From: Rhizobium ruizarguesonis
Lineage (GTDB): Bacteria > Pseudomonadota > Alphaproteobacteria > Rhizobiales > Rhizobiaceae
Length of the DNA: 64,000 nucleotides
Assembly (NCBI RefSeq): GCF_012349115.1
Contig: NZ_PQIG01000144.1
Location: 124,001-188,000, forward strand
Direction: 5' to 3'
Both the position numbers and the translations under genes were made by a program. Shown one piece after another: positions 38,368-47,807 of the stretch (its first letter is position 1; each line of letters opens with the position of its first letter). The notes beneath the pieces were generated by a model. It was not told where the DNA came from, did not search any database, and was given only the letters and a program-made list of their open reading frames with translations.

Positions 38368-39176
38368 TGCGCAAAATGGCCTTCTATATCGCCATCCTCG
38401 TTCTCATCGTGGTCGTGCTGTTTCCGCTCTACTGGGTTGTCGTCACATCGGTAAAGACGACGAAGGACGCCTTTGCGATCCCCCCGATTTGGTTCTTCGA
38501 ACCGACCTGGGAGAACTACCAACGCGTTCTCAACAATGGCGTCTTCATTCGCGCCTTCATGAACAGCGTCCTTATCTCCATTACGGCAAGCGCCATATCG
38601 GTCGCGATCGGTGCGCTTGTCGCCTATGGGCTCGTGGCACAGGAAGAACCGGTGCGCCGCAGCAATGAAAAGTTCGTGCTGAGCCTCAGGATAGCACCAC
38701 CCCTGATCTTCATCATTCCCACGTACTTTCTAGCCGCGCAGTTGAAATTGCTCAACAATCACTGGGTGATCATTGCGGTCTACGCCTTCATCAATGTGCC
38801 CTTTGCCATATCGCTGCTCATCACCTTCTTCGAGGACATACCGAAGGAGCTGCGCGACGCGGCAAAAGTGGACGGCGCGCGCGAACTGACGATCTTCTGG
38901 AACGTGTTCCTGCCGGTTGCCAAGGGCGGCATCGTCGCGACGATGATCCTGTGTGTGCTGTTTACCTGGAATGAGTTCTTCATCGCCCTCGTCCTGACCG
39001 GGCGGGACACCCAGACACTGCCCGTCAGTATCACCTCGTTCCTGACTTTTCAGGGGGTGCAGTGGGGACCGCTGACGGCAGCCGCAACACTTGTCATGCT
39101 GCCGATGCTCGTTCTCGGCATGTTGGTTCAAGGCCAGGTCGTACGTGGCATGTCACTCGGAAGTATAAAAGGATGA
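38364..39176 (+). CDS. Sugar ABC transporter permease 2
   Basis: 270 aa, MalG/UgpE-type. An N-terminal TM (YIAILVLIVVVLFPLYWVVVTSVKTTKDAF) and the coupling loop RDAAKVDGARELTIFWNVFLPVAKGG are visible. It begins within the stop of permease 1 and pairs with it. Confidence 0.92.
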   Translation: MMRKMAFYIAILVLIVVVLFPLYWVVVTSVKTTKDAFAIPPIWFFEPTWENYQRVLNNGVFIRAFMNSVLISITASAISVAIGALVAYGLVAQEEPVRRSNEKFVLSLRIAPPLIFIIPTYFLAAQLKLLNNHWVIIAVYAFINVPFAISLLITFFEDIPKELRDAAKVDGARELTIFWNVFLPVAKGGIVATMILCVLFTWNEFFIALVLTGRDTQTLPVSITSFLTFQGVQWGPLTAAATLVMLPMLVLGMLVQGQVVRGMSLGSIKG

Positions 39177-39181
39177 CCGGC

Positions 39182-40273
39182 ATGATCCAGGCCAGCAAGC
39201 AGTCGCTTTCCCTACGGAAAATCACAAAATCCTATGGCCCGATCTCGGTGCTGAAAGGGATTGATGTCGAGGTCGATGAAGGCGAATTCGTCGTCCTTCT
39301 CGGCCCCTCCGGCTGCGGGAAATCCACCCTGCTGCATGCGATCGCGGGTCTGCATCCGATCGACGCTGGAGAAATCGTGATCGAGGGTCGACCAGTGACA
39401 CACATCCCGACGCGGGAGCGCGATGTCGCAATGGTGTTCCAATCCTATGCGCTCTACCCGAACATGACGGTTGCGCAGAACATCGGCTTTCCGCTGCGGA
39501 TGCGCAAACTCTCGCGTGAGACAATTTCGCAAAGGGTGTCGGAGGTCGCACGCCTCTTGCAAATTGAACCGCTTCTCGAGCGGAAGCCGCGCGAGCTTTC
39601 CGGTGGCCAGCGCCAGCGTGTTGCCATCGGACGGGCTCTTGTGCGCGACCCGAAGATTTTCCTCTTTGACGAGCCGCTGTCGAATCTCGATGCGACGTTG
39701 CGCGTCGAGACACGCGCCGAGATCAAGAGACTGCACGAGCGCGTCGGAAAGACAATGGTCTATGTGACCCACGACCAGATCGAAGCCATGACGCTAGCGA
39801 CCAGAATTGTCGTGATGAACAAGGGCGATATTCAACAGATCGGCTCGCCCTATGAGATCTATCACAAACCGGCCAACACCTTTGTGGCCCGGTTCGTCGG
39901 CTCGCCGTCCATGCAGTTTATCAGCGGCCGCCTTGTTATGGATGGGACTGCAGTGATCTTCACGGATGGAAAGGATTGGAAACTGCCTCTTCCGCTCCCA
40001 GGACTTTCCGAAGGCATTTCGGGAGACGTCATCCTTGGTTTGCGGCCGGAACACATAAAGCTGGCCCGTCACGATGAGGAGGGTCATGACGCCATCGTCG
40101 ACCTGGTCGAGTCGACAGGCCCTGAGGACAACGTCACTTTATCGATCAACGGACAGACGGCGACGGCAAGGCTGGAAACCGGGAGCACCGCCCCTGGGCA
40201 GACGATCAAGGTACAAATAGCGGCCGAGAAGGCGTCCGTTTTCGACGCCGCGACTGGACAACGCCTGAATTGA
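39182..40273 (+). CDS. Sugar ABC transporter ATP-binding protein (UgpC/MsmX-type)
   Basis: 363 aa. Walker A GPSGCGKST, signature LSGGQRQRVAIGRAL, Walker B IFLFDEPLSNLDATLRVE and a C-terminal MalK-like TOBE region (LGLRPEHIKL) are present. The ATG at 39182 has AAGGA 8 nt upstream. Another ATG at 39173, overlapping the permease stop, is also possible and would add 3 residues. Confidence 0.9.
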   Translation: MIQASKQSLSLRKITKSYGPISVLKGIDVEVDEGEFVVLLGPSGCGKSTLLHAIAGLHPIDAGEIVIEGRPVTHIPTRERDVAMVFQSYALYPNMTVAQNIGFPLRMRKLSRETISQRVSEVARLLQIEPLLERKPRELSGGQRQRVAIGRALVRDPKIFLFDEPLSNLDATLRVETRAEIKRLHERVGKTMVYVTHDQIEAMTLATRIVVMNKGDIQQIGSPYEIYHKPANTFVARFVGSPSMQFISGRLVMDGTAVIFTDGKDWKLPLPLPGLSEGISGDVILGLRPEHIKLARHDEEGHDAIVDLVESTGPEDNVTLSINGQTATARLETGSTAPGQTIKVQIAAEKASVFDAATGQRLN

Positions 40274-40284
40274 ACGGAAAAACC

Positions 40285-41040
40285 ATGGAAATCATCGTCA
40301 AGGATACAGTCGACGAAGCCTCTGCCATCGTCGCGGAAATTCTGATCCGGCAAGTCGAAGAAAAGCCGGACAGCGCGCTCGGCTTGCCGACGGGAGCAAC
40401 ACCACTTAGGGTGTACGCTCGTCTGATTGAGGACTTTCGGAACGGCCGTGGTTGCTACAATCGCGCCCACGCCTTCAATCTTGACGAGTATCTTGGGATT
40501 TCGGGCACCGACACTGCATCCTATGCCTTCTACATGCGTGAAAACCTGTTCCGGCACATCGATTTCATGCAGAGACATATCCATATTCCGGACGGCTCAA
40601 CTGCGGATGCGAGCGCGGAGGCCACGTGCTACGAAACGCAGATTGCAGCGCGTGGAGGCATCGACCTGATGTTTCTCGGCCTTGGCCGCAATGCCCACAT
40701 CGGCTTTAACGAACCGGGATCTCCGCATGACACCCGCACCCGGCGGGTTGCGCTGACAGCCTCGACGATGGAAGCCAATGCGCGCTATTTCGAGCCGGGC
40801 TCACGCCAACCCACGCATGCCATCACGATGGGAATCGGCACTATTCTAGAATCGCGGAGAATCGTTGTTCTGGCGACCGGCATCGAGAAGGCCGGCGCAG
40901 TCGCGGCAAGCCTTGCAGGGCCAATAACAGATGCCGTTCCCGGCTCCGCGCTCGCACGCCATGCCCATGCGACCATTGTGCTGGACAGGGACGCCGCCCA
41001 CGAGCTTGATCGCATACTGGCGTTGGAGATTGACGCGTGA
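40285..41040 (+). CDS. nagB: Glucosamine-6-phosphate deaminase
   Basis: 251 aa. Converts glucosamine-6-P to fructose-6-P plus ammonia. LGLPTGATPLRVY (phosphate site), AFNLDEYLGI (catalytic Asp), and LGLGRNAHIGFNEPGS (catalytic His and Glu) are in order, as in NagB. A TTG 15 nt upstream is an alternative start; the ATG at 40285 is preferred (CGGAAA upstream). The stop overlaps the GTG of the kinase gene. It needs deacetylated substrate, but no NagA is encoded nearby. Confidence 0.88.
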   Translation: MEIIVKDTVDEASAIVAEILIRQVEEKPDSALGLPTGATPLRVYARLIEDFRNGRGCYNRAHAFNLDEYLGISGTDTASYAFYMRENLFRHIDFMQRHIHIPDGSTADASAEATCYETQIAARGGIDLMFLGLGRNAHIGFNEPGSPHDTRTRRVALTASTMEANARYFEPGSRQPTHAITMGIGTILESRRIVVLATGIEKAGAVAASLAGPITDAVPGSALARHAHATIVLDRDAAHELDRILALEIDA

Positions 41041-41906
41041 CGAGGCCGGTGCTTGCCATCGATATCGGTGGAACAAAAACGATGACGGCGCTCGTGTCTG
41101 ACGCCGAGGTCCTTGAGGAGGTGACCGTTCCAACGCAGCGTTCTGACGGACCGGATATCTGGCTCACCAACGCCCACGCTGCCGCGGAGCGTTGGCATGG
41201 TAAATATGATGCAATCGGCCTTGCGGTGACCGGCTTCATCCGCAATGGGCTTTGGTCGGCCATGAACCCTGAGACACTGGGAATACCTGAAAACTACCCT
41301 CTGGTCGACAAAACCTCGGCCTTGTTTGGCGTACGCGCCCTTGCGATGAACGACGCTCAGGCGGCGGCGTGGGGTGAGTATCGCTTTGGCGCCGGGTCTG
41401 GTGGCGATCTGGTTTTTCTGACCGTATCGACGGGTGTCGGTGGAGGTATCGTTATCAACGGTCGGCCACTTGGGGGTCTCGCCGGGCATTTCGGGCTGAC
41501 GCAAAATTTTGGTGGTTGTTCCACCTATCTGGAGGACCAAGTGTCCGGGCGCTGGATGCAGGCAGAAGCGGCGCGACAGGGATTTGGCGCCACGCCCGCC
41601 CCCGACATTTTTAATGCTGCGCGAAACGGCGAAACTTGGGCGAAAGCGATCGTTGCCCGATCTGCGCGTGGGATCGCCATGCTTTGCCGGGATATTCAAC
41701 TTATACTCGATCCCGCGGAGATTGTGATTGGAGGTGGTGTCGGCCTTGCCGAAGGCTATCTCGATCTGGTTCGCGATATCAGCATTCAAGCCCCCTCCGC
41801 CATAAGATCGAACATAGTACCCGCTAAACTGGCTGCACGGGCTGGAGTTATCGGAATTGCCGATCTTGCAAGCCGATTACTTCTCTCAAATGGTCAAGCG
41901 AAGTGA
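41037..41906 (+). CDS. nanK: ROK-family kinase, probable N-acetylmannosamine kinase
   Basis: 289 aa from a GTG start overlapping the nagB stop. The N-terminal ATP site AIDIGGTKTMTALV, the AMNDAQAAAWGEYRFGAG block with catalytic Asp, and STGVGGGIVINGRPLGGLAGHFG are typical ROK features. The structural zinc motif CxCGxxGC is absent: the aligned stretch reads NFGGCSTYLED, with the three ligands replaced. Zinc-less ManNAc kinases are known elsewhere. Phosphorylation of ManNAc to feed NanE is inferred from the operon; GlcNAc or another amino sugar is possible. Confidence 0.82.
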   Translation: MTRPVLAIDIGGTKTMTALVSDAEVLEEVTVPTQRSDGPDIWLTNAHAAAERWHGKYDAIGLAVTGFIRNGLWSAMNPETLGIPENYPLVDKTSALFGVRALAMNDAQAAAWGEYRFGAGSGGDLVFLTVSTGVGGGIVINGRPLGGLAGHFGLTQNFGGCSTYLEDQVSGRWMQAEAARQGFGATPAPDIFNAARNGETWAKAIVARSARGIAMLCRDIQLILDPAEIVIGGGVGLAEGYLDLVRDISIQAPSAIRSNIVPAKLAARAGVIGIADLASRLLLSNGQAK

Positions 41907-42000
41907 CAAATTCGCGCTGATCAGCGGTCGGGAGGATGTACGCGGGTATGCGCTTAGGCGAGCGCGGTGGGCGCTGGTGGGCCGGCTGATGCCATAAGCT

Positions 42001-42870
42001 CTAGCCGCGGCTCGGTCGTTTTCCGGCGAAGAGATCGGCATAACTTTTGATGAGCTTGGTCATGCGGTCGGCGACCGTGCGGATCTCCGGGCGATGGCGG
42101 TCCTCGGCATTCATGACGATCCATTGCCGGTGGCGCAATTCCGGCAACTCGCCGCCCTGCCGCTGCAATTCGGGATGGAGATCGCCGACGAAACAGGGAA
42201 GCACGGTCTTGCCGGCGCCGGCGCGCACCAGATCCGGCAGCGAACGCGGCCGATTGACGGTAGCGACGATCCCTGTTGCGGCATGGGCGTGCGGCCAGCG
42301 CAGATAGGCCGATATCGCCTCCTCCTCGGCGACTGCAATCCAGCGTTCGTCGGTCTCGGCGGCGTTGCGTCTGATATAGACGGCATAGGCCACCTCTCCG
42401 AGCTGACGTGCGGCAAGATTGGCCTCCTCGGGCTCGAAGGCGCGAATACCGATATCGCTCTCGCGATAGGCAAGGCTTGCCCGCACCTCGCCGATGGTGA
42501 GCGAAATGGCGAAGGCATCGCCCGGCATGCGGATTGCGGCGAAATTCTCCGTCAGCAGCCAGGCGAGCCAGGTGCCGGCGGCGACCCTGACGGTCGTGCC
42601 GCCCTCGCCGGATTGCCGCCATGCCGCCACCTTGCGGGCGGCGGCCTCCATTTCCTGAAGGTGATCGAGCAGCGCCTGGCCATCCTGGGTCAGACGGTAT
42701 CCGGTCTGGCTGCGCGAGAACAATGCGCGGCCGATCTCCTGCTCAAGATCGAGCATGCGCCGGCCGACGGTCGCCGGACTGAGCCCGCTTACGGTGCTAG
42801 CCCCCGTCAGCCCGCCGAGCCGGGCCACCTGCAGGAAGAGCTGATAGGAATCCCAACTCGCGTTTTTCAT
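42001..42870 (-). CDS. LysR-family transcriptional regulator
   Basis: 289 aa. The HTH at residues 5-65 reads WDSYQLFLQVARLGGLTGASTVSGLSPATVGRRMLDLEQEIGRALF, followed by a substrate-binding-like C-terminal domain. It is divergent from the short gene at 42961, and its target is not evident. The gap 41907-42000 holds no clear terminator. Confidence 0.88.
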   Translation of the reverse strand: MKNASWDSYQLFLQVARLGGLTGASTVSGLSPATVGRRMLDLEQEIGRALFSRSQTGYRLTQDGQALLDHLQEMEAAARKVAAWRQSGEGGTTVRVAAGTWLAWLLTENFAAIRMPGDAFAISLTIGEVRASLAYRESDIGIRAFEPEEANLAARQLGEVAYAVYIRRNAAETDERWIAVAEEEAISAYLRWPHAHAATGIVATVNRPRSLPDLVRAGAGKTVLPCFVGDLHPELQRQGGELPELRHRQWIVMNAEDRHRPEIRTVADRMTKLIKSYADLFAGKRPSRG

Positions 42871-42960
42871 TGATGAAAAACATAGCGGGATTTTCCCCGT
42901 TTATAAAGAGAAATTCTCCGCTTAGATCAGATGATGTCTGACACAGGAAAGGACATCGTC

Positions 42961-43197
42961 ATGATCGACATGATTACCATCGCAGGCACTATCGGCTATC
43001 GGCACTCTCCCAAGCGATGCGGTTGCAAGGCGGAGGAGGATAGGTTCTATGCCGAGTTCGGAAACAGCGGCCTCATTGGCTTCGCCGCCTGGCTGACGTC
43101 GCTCGATCTCAACCTCAGAAGGCGCCGCAAGGCCACGGCGCAATCCCGTGGCAGCTGTGGCTGCGCGGTTCAGGCGACTTTTCTTGCCCCGAGATGA
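42961..43197 (+). CDS. Small hypothetical protein divergent from the LysR gene
   Basis: 78 aa (MIDMITIAGTIGYRH...). I use the ATG at 42961 because AGGAAAGGAC precedes it. A cysteine pair CGC follows SPKR, and another CGC lies near the C-terminus. No domain is recognised. It overlaps the chemoreceptor 3' end by 28 nt on the opposite strand, which lowers confidence. Confidence 0.4.
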   Translation: MIDMITIAGTIGYRHSPKRCGCKAEEDRFYAEFGNSGLIGFAAWLTSLDLNLRRRRKATAQSRGSCGCAVQATFLAPR

Positions 43198-45017
43198 GCC
43201 GGTGCAGATTCTGCGACGATGCGGAACCGCTCGATCAGCGCCATCAGCGTATCGGCTTCGCCGGCGAGCAGGCGGCTTGCCTGCGTCGTCTCGGCAACCA
43301 TTGACGCGTTCTTCTGGGTCATCTGGTCCATGGCGTTGACCGAACCGTTGACTTCCTGCAGCGCGGCCGACTGATCGCGGCTGGCCGTGGCGATGGTCTC
43401 GACATGGCCGCTGATTGCGATGATCTCCTGGCTGATCGAGGCAAGGACGCTGCCGGTCTTCTGGACCAGTTCGGAACCTGCCGTCACTTCGCGGCTCGAT
43501 GTCTCGATCAGCGACTTGATCTCGCGCGCCGCATCGGCCGAACGTTGGGCGAGTTCGCGGACCTCCTGGGCGACGACGGCAAAACCCTTGCCTGCCTCAC
43601 CGGCGCGCGCCGCCTCGATGCCGGCGTTCAGCGCCAGAAGATTGGTCTGGAAGGCGATGTCGTCGATCACCTCGATGATCTGCTCGATGCGCTGCGAGGC
43701 CTGCTCGATGCGCTCCATGGCGGAGACGGCATCGCCGACGACGGCGCCGGAATTGTCGGCGGTCTTTTTGGTCGCGGCCACGACATTGTTGGCTTCCCGG
43801 GCACGCTCGGCGGAAGAACGAACCGTCACGGTGATCTCCTCCACCGCGGCCGCGGTCTCCTCAAGGCTCGCCGCCTGCGCCTCGGTGCGCTTCGAAAGTT
43901 CGCCGGCAGAGGCAGAGACGGCGCCGCTGTTGCGCTGGATGCTCGAGGCGCTGTCGCGGATGCCGGACAGCGTATCCTGAAGCCGCAAAAGGGAAGCGTT
44001 GAAATCGACGCGCAACTGCTCCAACCGGCCGACGAAAGGCGTGCCGATCGTCTGCGAGACGTCGCCCTGCGACAGGCGCCCGAGGCCGGCAGCAAGCTGG
44101 TTGACGGCAAAATCGATCTGGCCGTCGAGCGAGCGCTTGTCGGCATCGTTCCTGGCGCGTTCGGCATCGCTCAAGGCGCGCTGTTCGGCAGCCTGGGTTT
44201 CCAGATCGCGCCTTGCGCGGGCGCTATCGCGGAAAAGCGCCAGAGCCCGGCCGATATCGCCGAACTCGTTCTTCTTTTCGATACAGGGGATCGCTCCTTC
44301 GAGATCGCCCGCGGAAATCGAGTGGACGCTGGTCGTCAGCGCCTGCAAAGGCTTCACCGAGAGGCGGATCGCATAGAAGGCGAGAACGCCGACGATCAGC
44401 ATGACGATGGCGCCGACGCCGAGAACCAGCATCTGCAGCTCATACATGCGCTGGTAATAGAGCTCCATCGGAATACCGATGAAGAGAATGCCGACATTGG
44501 CGTTCGAGGCGTTCTTGATCGGGAAATAACCGGTCATGAACTTTCGTCCGAAAAGCTCCGCCGGTCCGTAATAGGCTTCACCCCTGGCGAGGACCGGCTG
44601 GGCCGGGTGCTCGGCGACCAGCTTGGTGCCGACGGCGCGGTCGCCATTTTCCTTCTTGACGTTTGTGGATATGCGGACGTAGTCGCCGCCCTGCTTTTGG
44701 AAGATGGTCGCAACGCCGGCGATCGACTGCGCCGTGCGGTCGACCAGCGAATGATCGGCAAGGGCGGGAATGGCGTCTTCGGTGACAGCGGAGAGCTGAT
44801 TGTCCTTCAGCTCGATCTTTGCAGCCTGATCAGCCGCGCCGTAGAGGACGGCCATCGCACGGGCGGCGTCCTTCGCGTCGGAGACGGCGCCGTCCATGAC
44901 CTGATGGCTCAGATTGTAATAGGTCACGCCGACGATGGCGGCCGTGCTGATCGCCAGCAGAAACAGCGTGATCGCAACGATCTGGCGTACGATCGACGTA
45001 GAGAAAAGGCGCAGCAT
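43170..45017 (-). CDS. Methyl-accepting chemotaxis protein with a Cache sensor domain
   Basis: 615 aa. TM1 at about residues 8-32, a periplasmic single-Cache (Cache_3/Cache_2-type) domain to about 195, and TM2 (MLVLGVGAIVMLIVGVLAFYAIRLSV). A HAMP domain and a C-terminal signalling domain with the invariant hairpin tip FQTNLLALNAGIEAARAGEAGKGFAVVAQEVRELAQRS follow. No CheR-binding pentapeptide ends the protein. I chose the ATG at 45017 with GGGGG upstream over an earlier start (8 more residues). The ligand is unknown; Cache_3-type sensors often bind small carboxylates. Confidence 0.9.
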   Translation of the reverse strand: MLRLFSTSIVRQIVAITLFLLAISTAAIVGVTYYNLSHQVMDGAVSDAKDAARAMAVLYGAADQAAKIELKDNQLSAVTEDAIPALADHSLVDRTAQSIAGVATIFQKQGGDYVRISTNVKKENGDRAVGTKLVAEHPAQPVLARGEAYYGPAELFGRKFMTGYFPIKNASNANVGILFIGIPMELYYQRMYELQMLVLGVGAIVMLIVGVLAFYAIRLSVKPLQALTTSVHSISAGDLEGAIPCIEKKNEFGDIGRALALFRDSARARRDLETQAAEQRALSDAERARNDADKRSLDGQIDFAVNQLAAGLGRLSQGDVSQTIGTPFVGRLEQLRVDFNASLLRLQDTLSGIRDSASSIQRNSGAVSASAGELSKRTEAQAASLEETAAAVEEITVTVRSSAERAREANNVVAATKKTADNSGAVVGDAVSAMERIEQASQRIEQIIEVIDDIAFQTNLLALNAGIEAARAGEAGKGFAVVAQEVRELAQRSADAAREIKSLIETSSREVTAGSELVQKTGSVLASISQEIIAISGHVETIATASRDQSAALQEVNGSVNAMDQMTQKNASMVAETTQASRLLAGEADTLMALIERFRIVAESAPAHLGARKVA

Positions 45018-45223
45018 CGAGACCCCCGGGAGATAAACCAAGGTTAAATTAGACTAAAAGCGTTAAGGAAGATTCTCCGCAAATCATGGCTGTCGGAGAT
45101 ATTGATCGCCTCGTTTCCGAGCGTTTTCCGATTATCCCGGCGTGATAGGCGGCCGGGCATTCGAGCTATTCTTCCATCGTTCAAATCTTCTCAATCGAGG
45201 CGCTGTTTTGCGGAATAAATAGA

Positions 45224-45250
45224 AACGGCCCCGGAAAGTCCGGGGCCGTT
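45224..45250 (-). terminator. Terminator of the upstream 843-aa chemoreceptor gene
   Basis: A perfect 12-bp stem (AACGGCCCCGGA 45224-45235 with 45239-45250) and 3-nt loop, followed on the minus strand by TTTCTATTTATT. It separates the two chemoreceptor genes into different transcripts. Confidence 0.87.
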
Positions 45251-45275
45251 CGCATGAAGACGGATCGATCGATGA

Positions 45276-47807
45276 TCAGGCGGCGCGGTAGACCGGCGCG
45301 GCGGCCGCCTCGCCGTCGATCTTGAACTGCTGGATGAGCCGGCGCAGCGAATCGGCCTCGTCGGCCAGTTCGCGGCTGGCGGCAGTCGTCTCCTCCACCA
45401 TGGCGGCGTTCTGCTGCGTCATCTGGTCCATCTGGTTGACGGTCGCGTTGACGCTCTGCAGCGCGTTGGACTGGTCGTGGCTGGCGCGAGCGATCATCTC
45501 GACATGCTGGCTGATCGTGACGATCTGGGCGCTGATCTTGGCGAGCACCGTGCCGGTCTCCTGCACGAATTGCGAGCCGGAGCTGACCTCGTTGGTCGAC
45601 TTGTTGATCAGCCCCTTGATCTCCTGCGCCGCAGCAGCGGAGCGCTGGGCCAGTTCGCGGACCTCCATCGCGACCACCGCGAAGCCCTTGCCGGCTTCAC
45701 CGGCGCGCGCCGCCTCGATGCCGGCATTGAGCGCCAGGAGGTTGGTCTGGAAGGCGATCTCGTCGATGACGCCGATGATCTGCTCGATCTGGCGCGAGGC
45801 ATCCTCGATGCGGCCCATCGCGTCGATCGCATTGCTGACGACGACGGCGGAATCGTCGGCACTGCGCTTGGCTTGGCGGACGATCTGGTCGGCATCCTTG
45901 GCGCGTTCGGCCGACGAACGGACCGTGACGGTGATTTCGTCGACGGCGGCCGCGGTTTCTTCGAGCGAGGCTGCCTGCTGTTCGGTGCGCTTGGAAAGGT
46001 CCTCGGCCGACTGGGCCATCTGGTTGCCGTTGCCCTGGATCAGTTCGACATTGTCGCGGATCTGACTCATCGTCGCCTGCAGGCGCATCATCGAACCGTT
46101 GAAATCCTGGCGCAGTTGTTCGAGACGGCCGATGAAGGGCGTTTCGATCGTCGTCGAGATATCGCCCTGCGACATGCGTTCGAGGCCGGCGGCGAGCGCA
46201 TTGACCGCAAATTCGATCTGACGATCCATCTCGCGCTTTTCGGCGTCGTTGCGCTGGCGCTCATGTTCGGCGGCGGCGCGTTCCTCGTCGCTCTGCTCCT
46301 CGATGCGGATCTTCGAGATGGCGTTTTCCTTGAAGATGCCGAGCGCGCGGGCCATGTCGCCGATTTCATCGTGGCGCTGCTCGCCGGAGATGCTGGTATC
46401 CAGCGCCCCTTCGGCGATGCGGCGCATGGCGGCGGTGATATGGCTGATCGGGCGCTGCAGCGTCAGCACCAGGGCAATGCCGCCGAGGATCGACAGCAGG
46501 ATGCCGAGACCGGTGGTCATGACGGAGATGCTGTTTGCCTGGGTGCGCTCGGTGCCGGCCGTCTGCTTCTGCAGCTCGGCGAAATCGGTCAGCTTTTTCC
46601 AGATCTGGTCGAGCTCCTGGCGGGCCGCGGCATAGGCGGTGACGCGCTCGCCGATCGTATCGACGATCTTCGAGCCGCCGCCGGAGATGATGTCGAGCGC
46701 CGGCTGGATCGCACCTGAAATGCCTTCGGCAAAACCCATGCCCTTGGCGCTGGTGATCAGCACCTGCATGTCCTTGCCGAGCGTGCCGGCCTGCTGCTGC
46801 AGACGCACGAGATTTTCCTTGCTGGAGTCGGCGAGAAAGTCGGAAAGAACGATCTGCAGCGAATAGACGGAATTTTCGAGACGCCTCGTATCCTGCAGGA
46901 CCGAGTTGGCCTGGGCAATCCGGCCGTCGAGCGCGGCGAATTCCTGGGTCGCGTCACGCATTTTCTGCGTGGCGGTCAGCTGCGTATAGGTCGAGGTCTG
47001 GCGGAAGCGCGAAACGAGACGGCCGAGTTCGGTGGCGGTCTCGTCGGTCGGATTGGGCGTCTGGACGATCGTCTTGATGCCGTCGATGGTCGCAGCCAGC
47101 GCCTCGATGACATTCTTCTGATTGGTCGGAACGGAGATGGCGATCAGACGCTGCGATTTGATGATCTCCGGCATCTGTTCGTTGATGAAGGCGATCTTGT
47201 CCTGCGGTGTCTGCGGCTTGCTGAAGCCGCTGGCTACGGTGCCAAGAAAATCGCCGCCTTTCAGCAAGCGGTCGGCCGTGCGTAGGGTGCTGGTGGCGGC
47301 GCTCTCGTCGCTCTGGACGGTGCTCTGCAATTCCTCGGCCTGGTAGGACACGGTGAAGCGGGTGCTGATCACGCTCTTCTGCGCTGCGTCGATCTGCTCA
47401 TGCAATGCCTGCTCCTGCTCGTGCAACGCCCAGAGCTTGTCGACGACGCCCGAAATGTCCTTGGTGCGGCGCGAAGCCTCCGCAAGGCTGTCGCGACCGG
47501 CGGCCTCTTCACCGACCTGGTTCAGCGTCTGGTCGAGCACGCCTTGCTGGGTCTTCAGATCCGCAAGCAGCTTGTCGCGCGCCTCAGGGCTGGTGACGCG
47601 CAGGAAATCATCCATCGAACCATAGAGATCCTTGAAGCCGCTGAGCGACTGCAGCACGCTGTTGGATATTTCCATGCGGCCCTGCAGAAGTCCCGAAGCG
47701 TAGAGGCCCGTCAGGCCCACCGCCGAAATGGTGACGACGAAAGGCAGAACGAAGATCAGGACCTTGGTCTTGATCCTGAAACGGGAAAGAATCTTGTCAA
47801 TCAACAT
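45276..47807 (-). CDS. Methyl-accepting chemotaxis protein with a long helical sensor domain
   Basis: 843 aa. TM1 at about residues 16-38. A roughly 390-residue periplasmic domain, almost all predicted helix, is compatible with the helical bimodular (HBM) sensor class. TM2 (MTTGLGILLSILGGIALVLTL), HAMP and a signalling domain very like that of the neighbouring receptor (identical hairpin tip) complete it. The last residues (AAAPVYRAA) are not a CheR docking motif. The similarity downstream of HAMP suggests an old tandem duplication with sensor replacement. Confidence 0.9.
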   Translation of the reverse strand: MLIDKILSRFRIKTKVLIFVLPFVVTISAVGLTGLYASGLLQGRMEISNSVLQSLSGFKDLYGSMDDFLRVTSPEARDKLLADLKTQQGVLDQTLNQVGEEAAGRDSLAEASRRTKDISGVVDKLWALHEQEQALHEQIDAAQKSVISTRFTVSYQAEELQSTVQSDESAATSTLRTADRLLKGGDFLGTVASGFSKPQTPQDKIAFINEQMPEIIKSQRLIAISVPTNQKNVIEALAATIDGIKTIVQTPNPTDETATELGRLVSRFRQTSTYTQLTATQKMRDATQEFAALDGRIAQANSVLQDTRRLENSVYSLQIVLSDFLADSSKENLVRLQQQAGTLGKDMQVLITSAKGMGFAEGISGAIQPALDIISGGGSKIVDTIGERVTAYAAARQELDQIWKKLTDFAELQKQTAGTERTQANSISVMTTGLGILLSILGGIALVLTLQRPISHITAAMRRIAEGALDTSISGEQRHDEIGDMARALGIFKENAISKIRIEEQSDEERAAAEHERQRNDAEKREMDRQIEFAVNALAAGLERMSQGDISTTIETPFIGRLEQLRQDFNGSMMRLQATMSQIRDNVELIQGNGNQMAQSAEDLSKRTEQQAASLEETAAAVDEITVTVRSSAERAKDADQIVRQAKRSADDSAVVVSNAIDAMGRIEDASRQIEQIIGVIDEIAFQTNLLALNAGIEAARAGEAGKGFAVVAMEVRELAQRSAAAAQEIKGLINKSTNEVSSGSQFVQETGTVLAKISAQIVTISQHVEMIARASHDQSNALQSVNATVNQMDQMTQQNAAMVEETTAASRELADEADSLRRLIQQFKIDGEAAAAPVYRAA

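Noticed and set aside
40678..40720. Possible loss of a catalytic Asp in NagB (GRNAH instead of NDGH)
   Set aside because: An Asn at this position is common in NagB proteins, while the other catalytic residues are present.
43404..45047. 547-codon frame antisense to the Cache chemoreceptor, and similar antisense frames over dppA, aglA, edd and mmsA
   Set aside because: Codon usage and protein families lie clearly on the opposite strand; such shadows are normal at this GC content.
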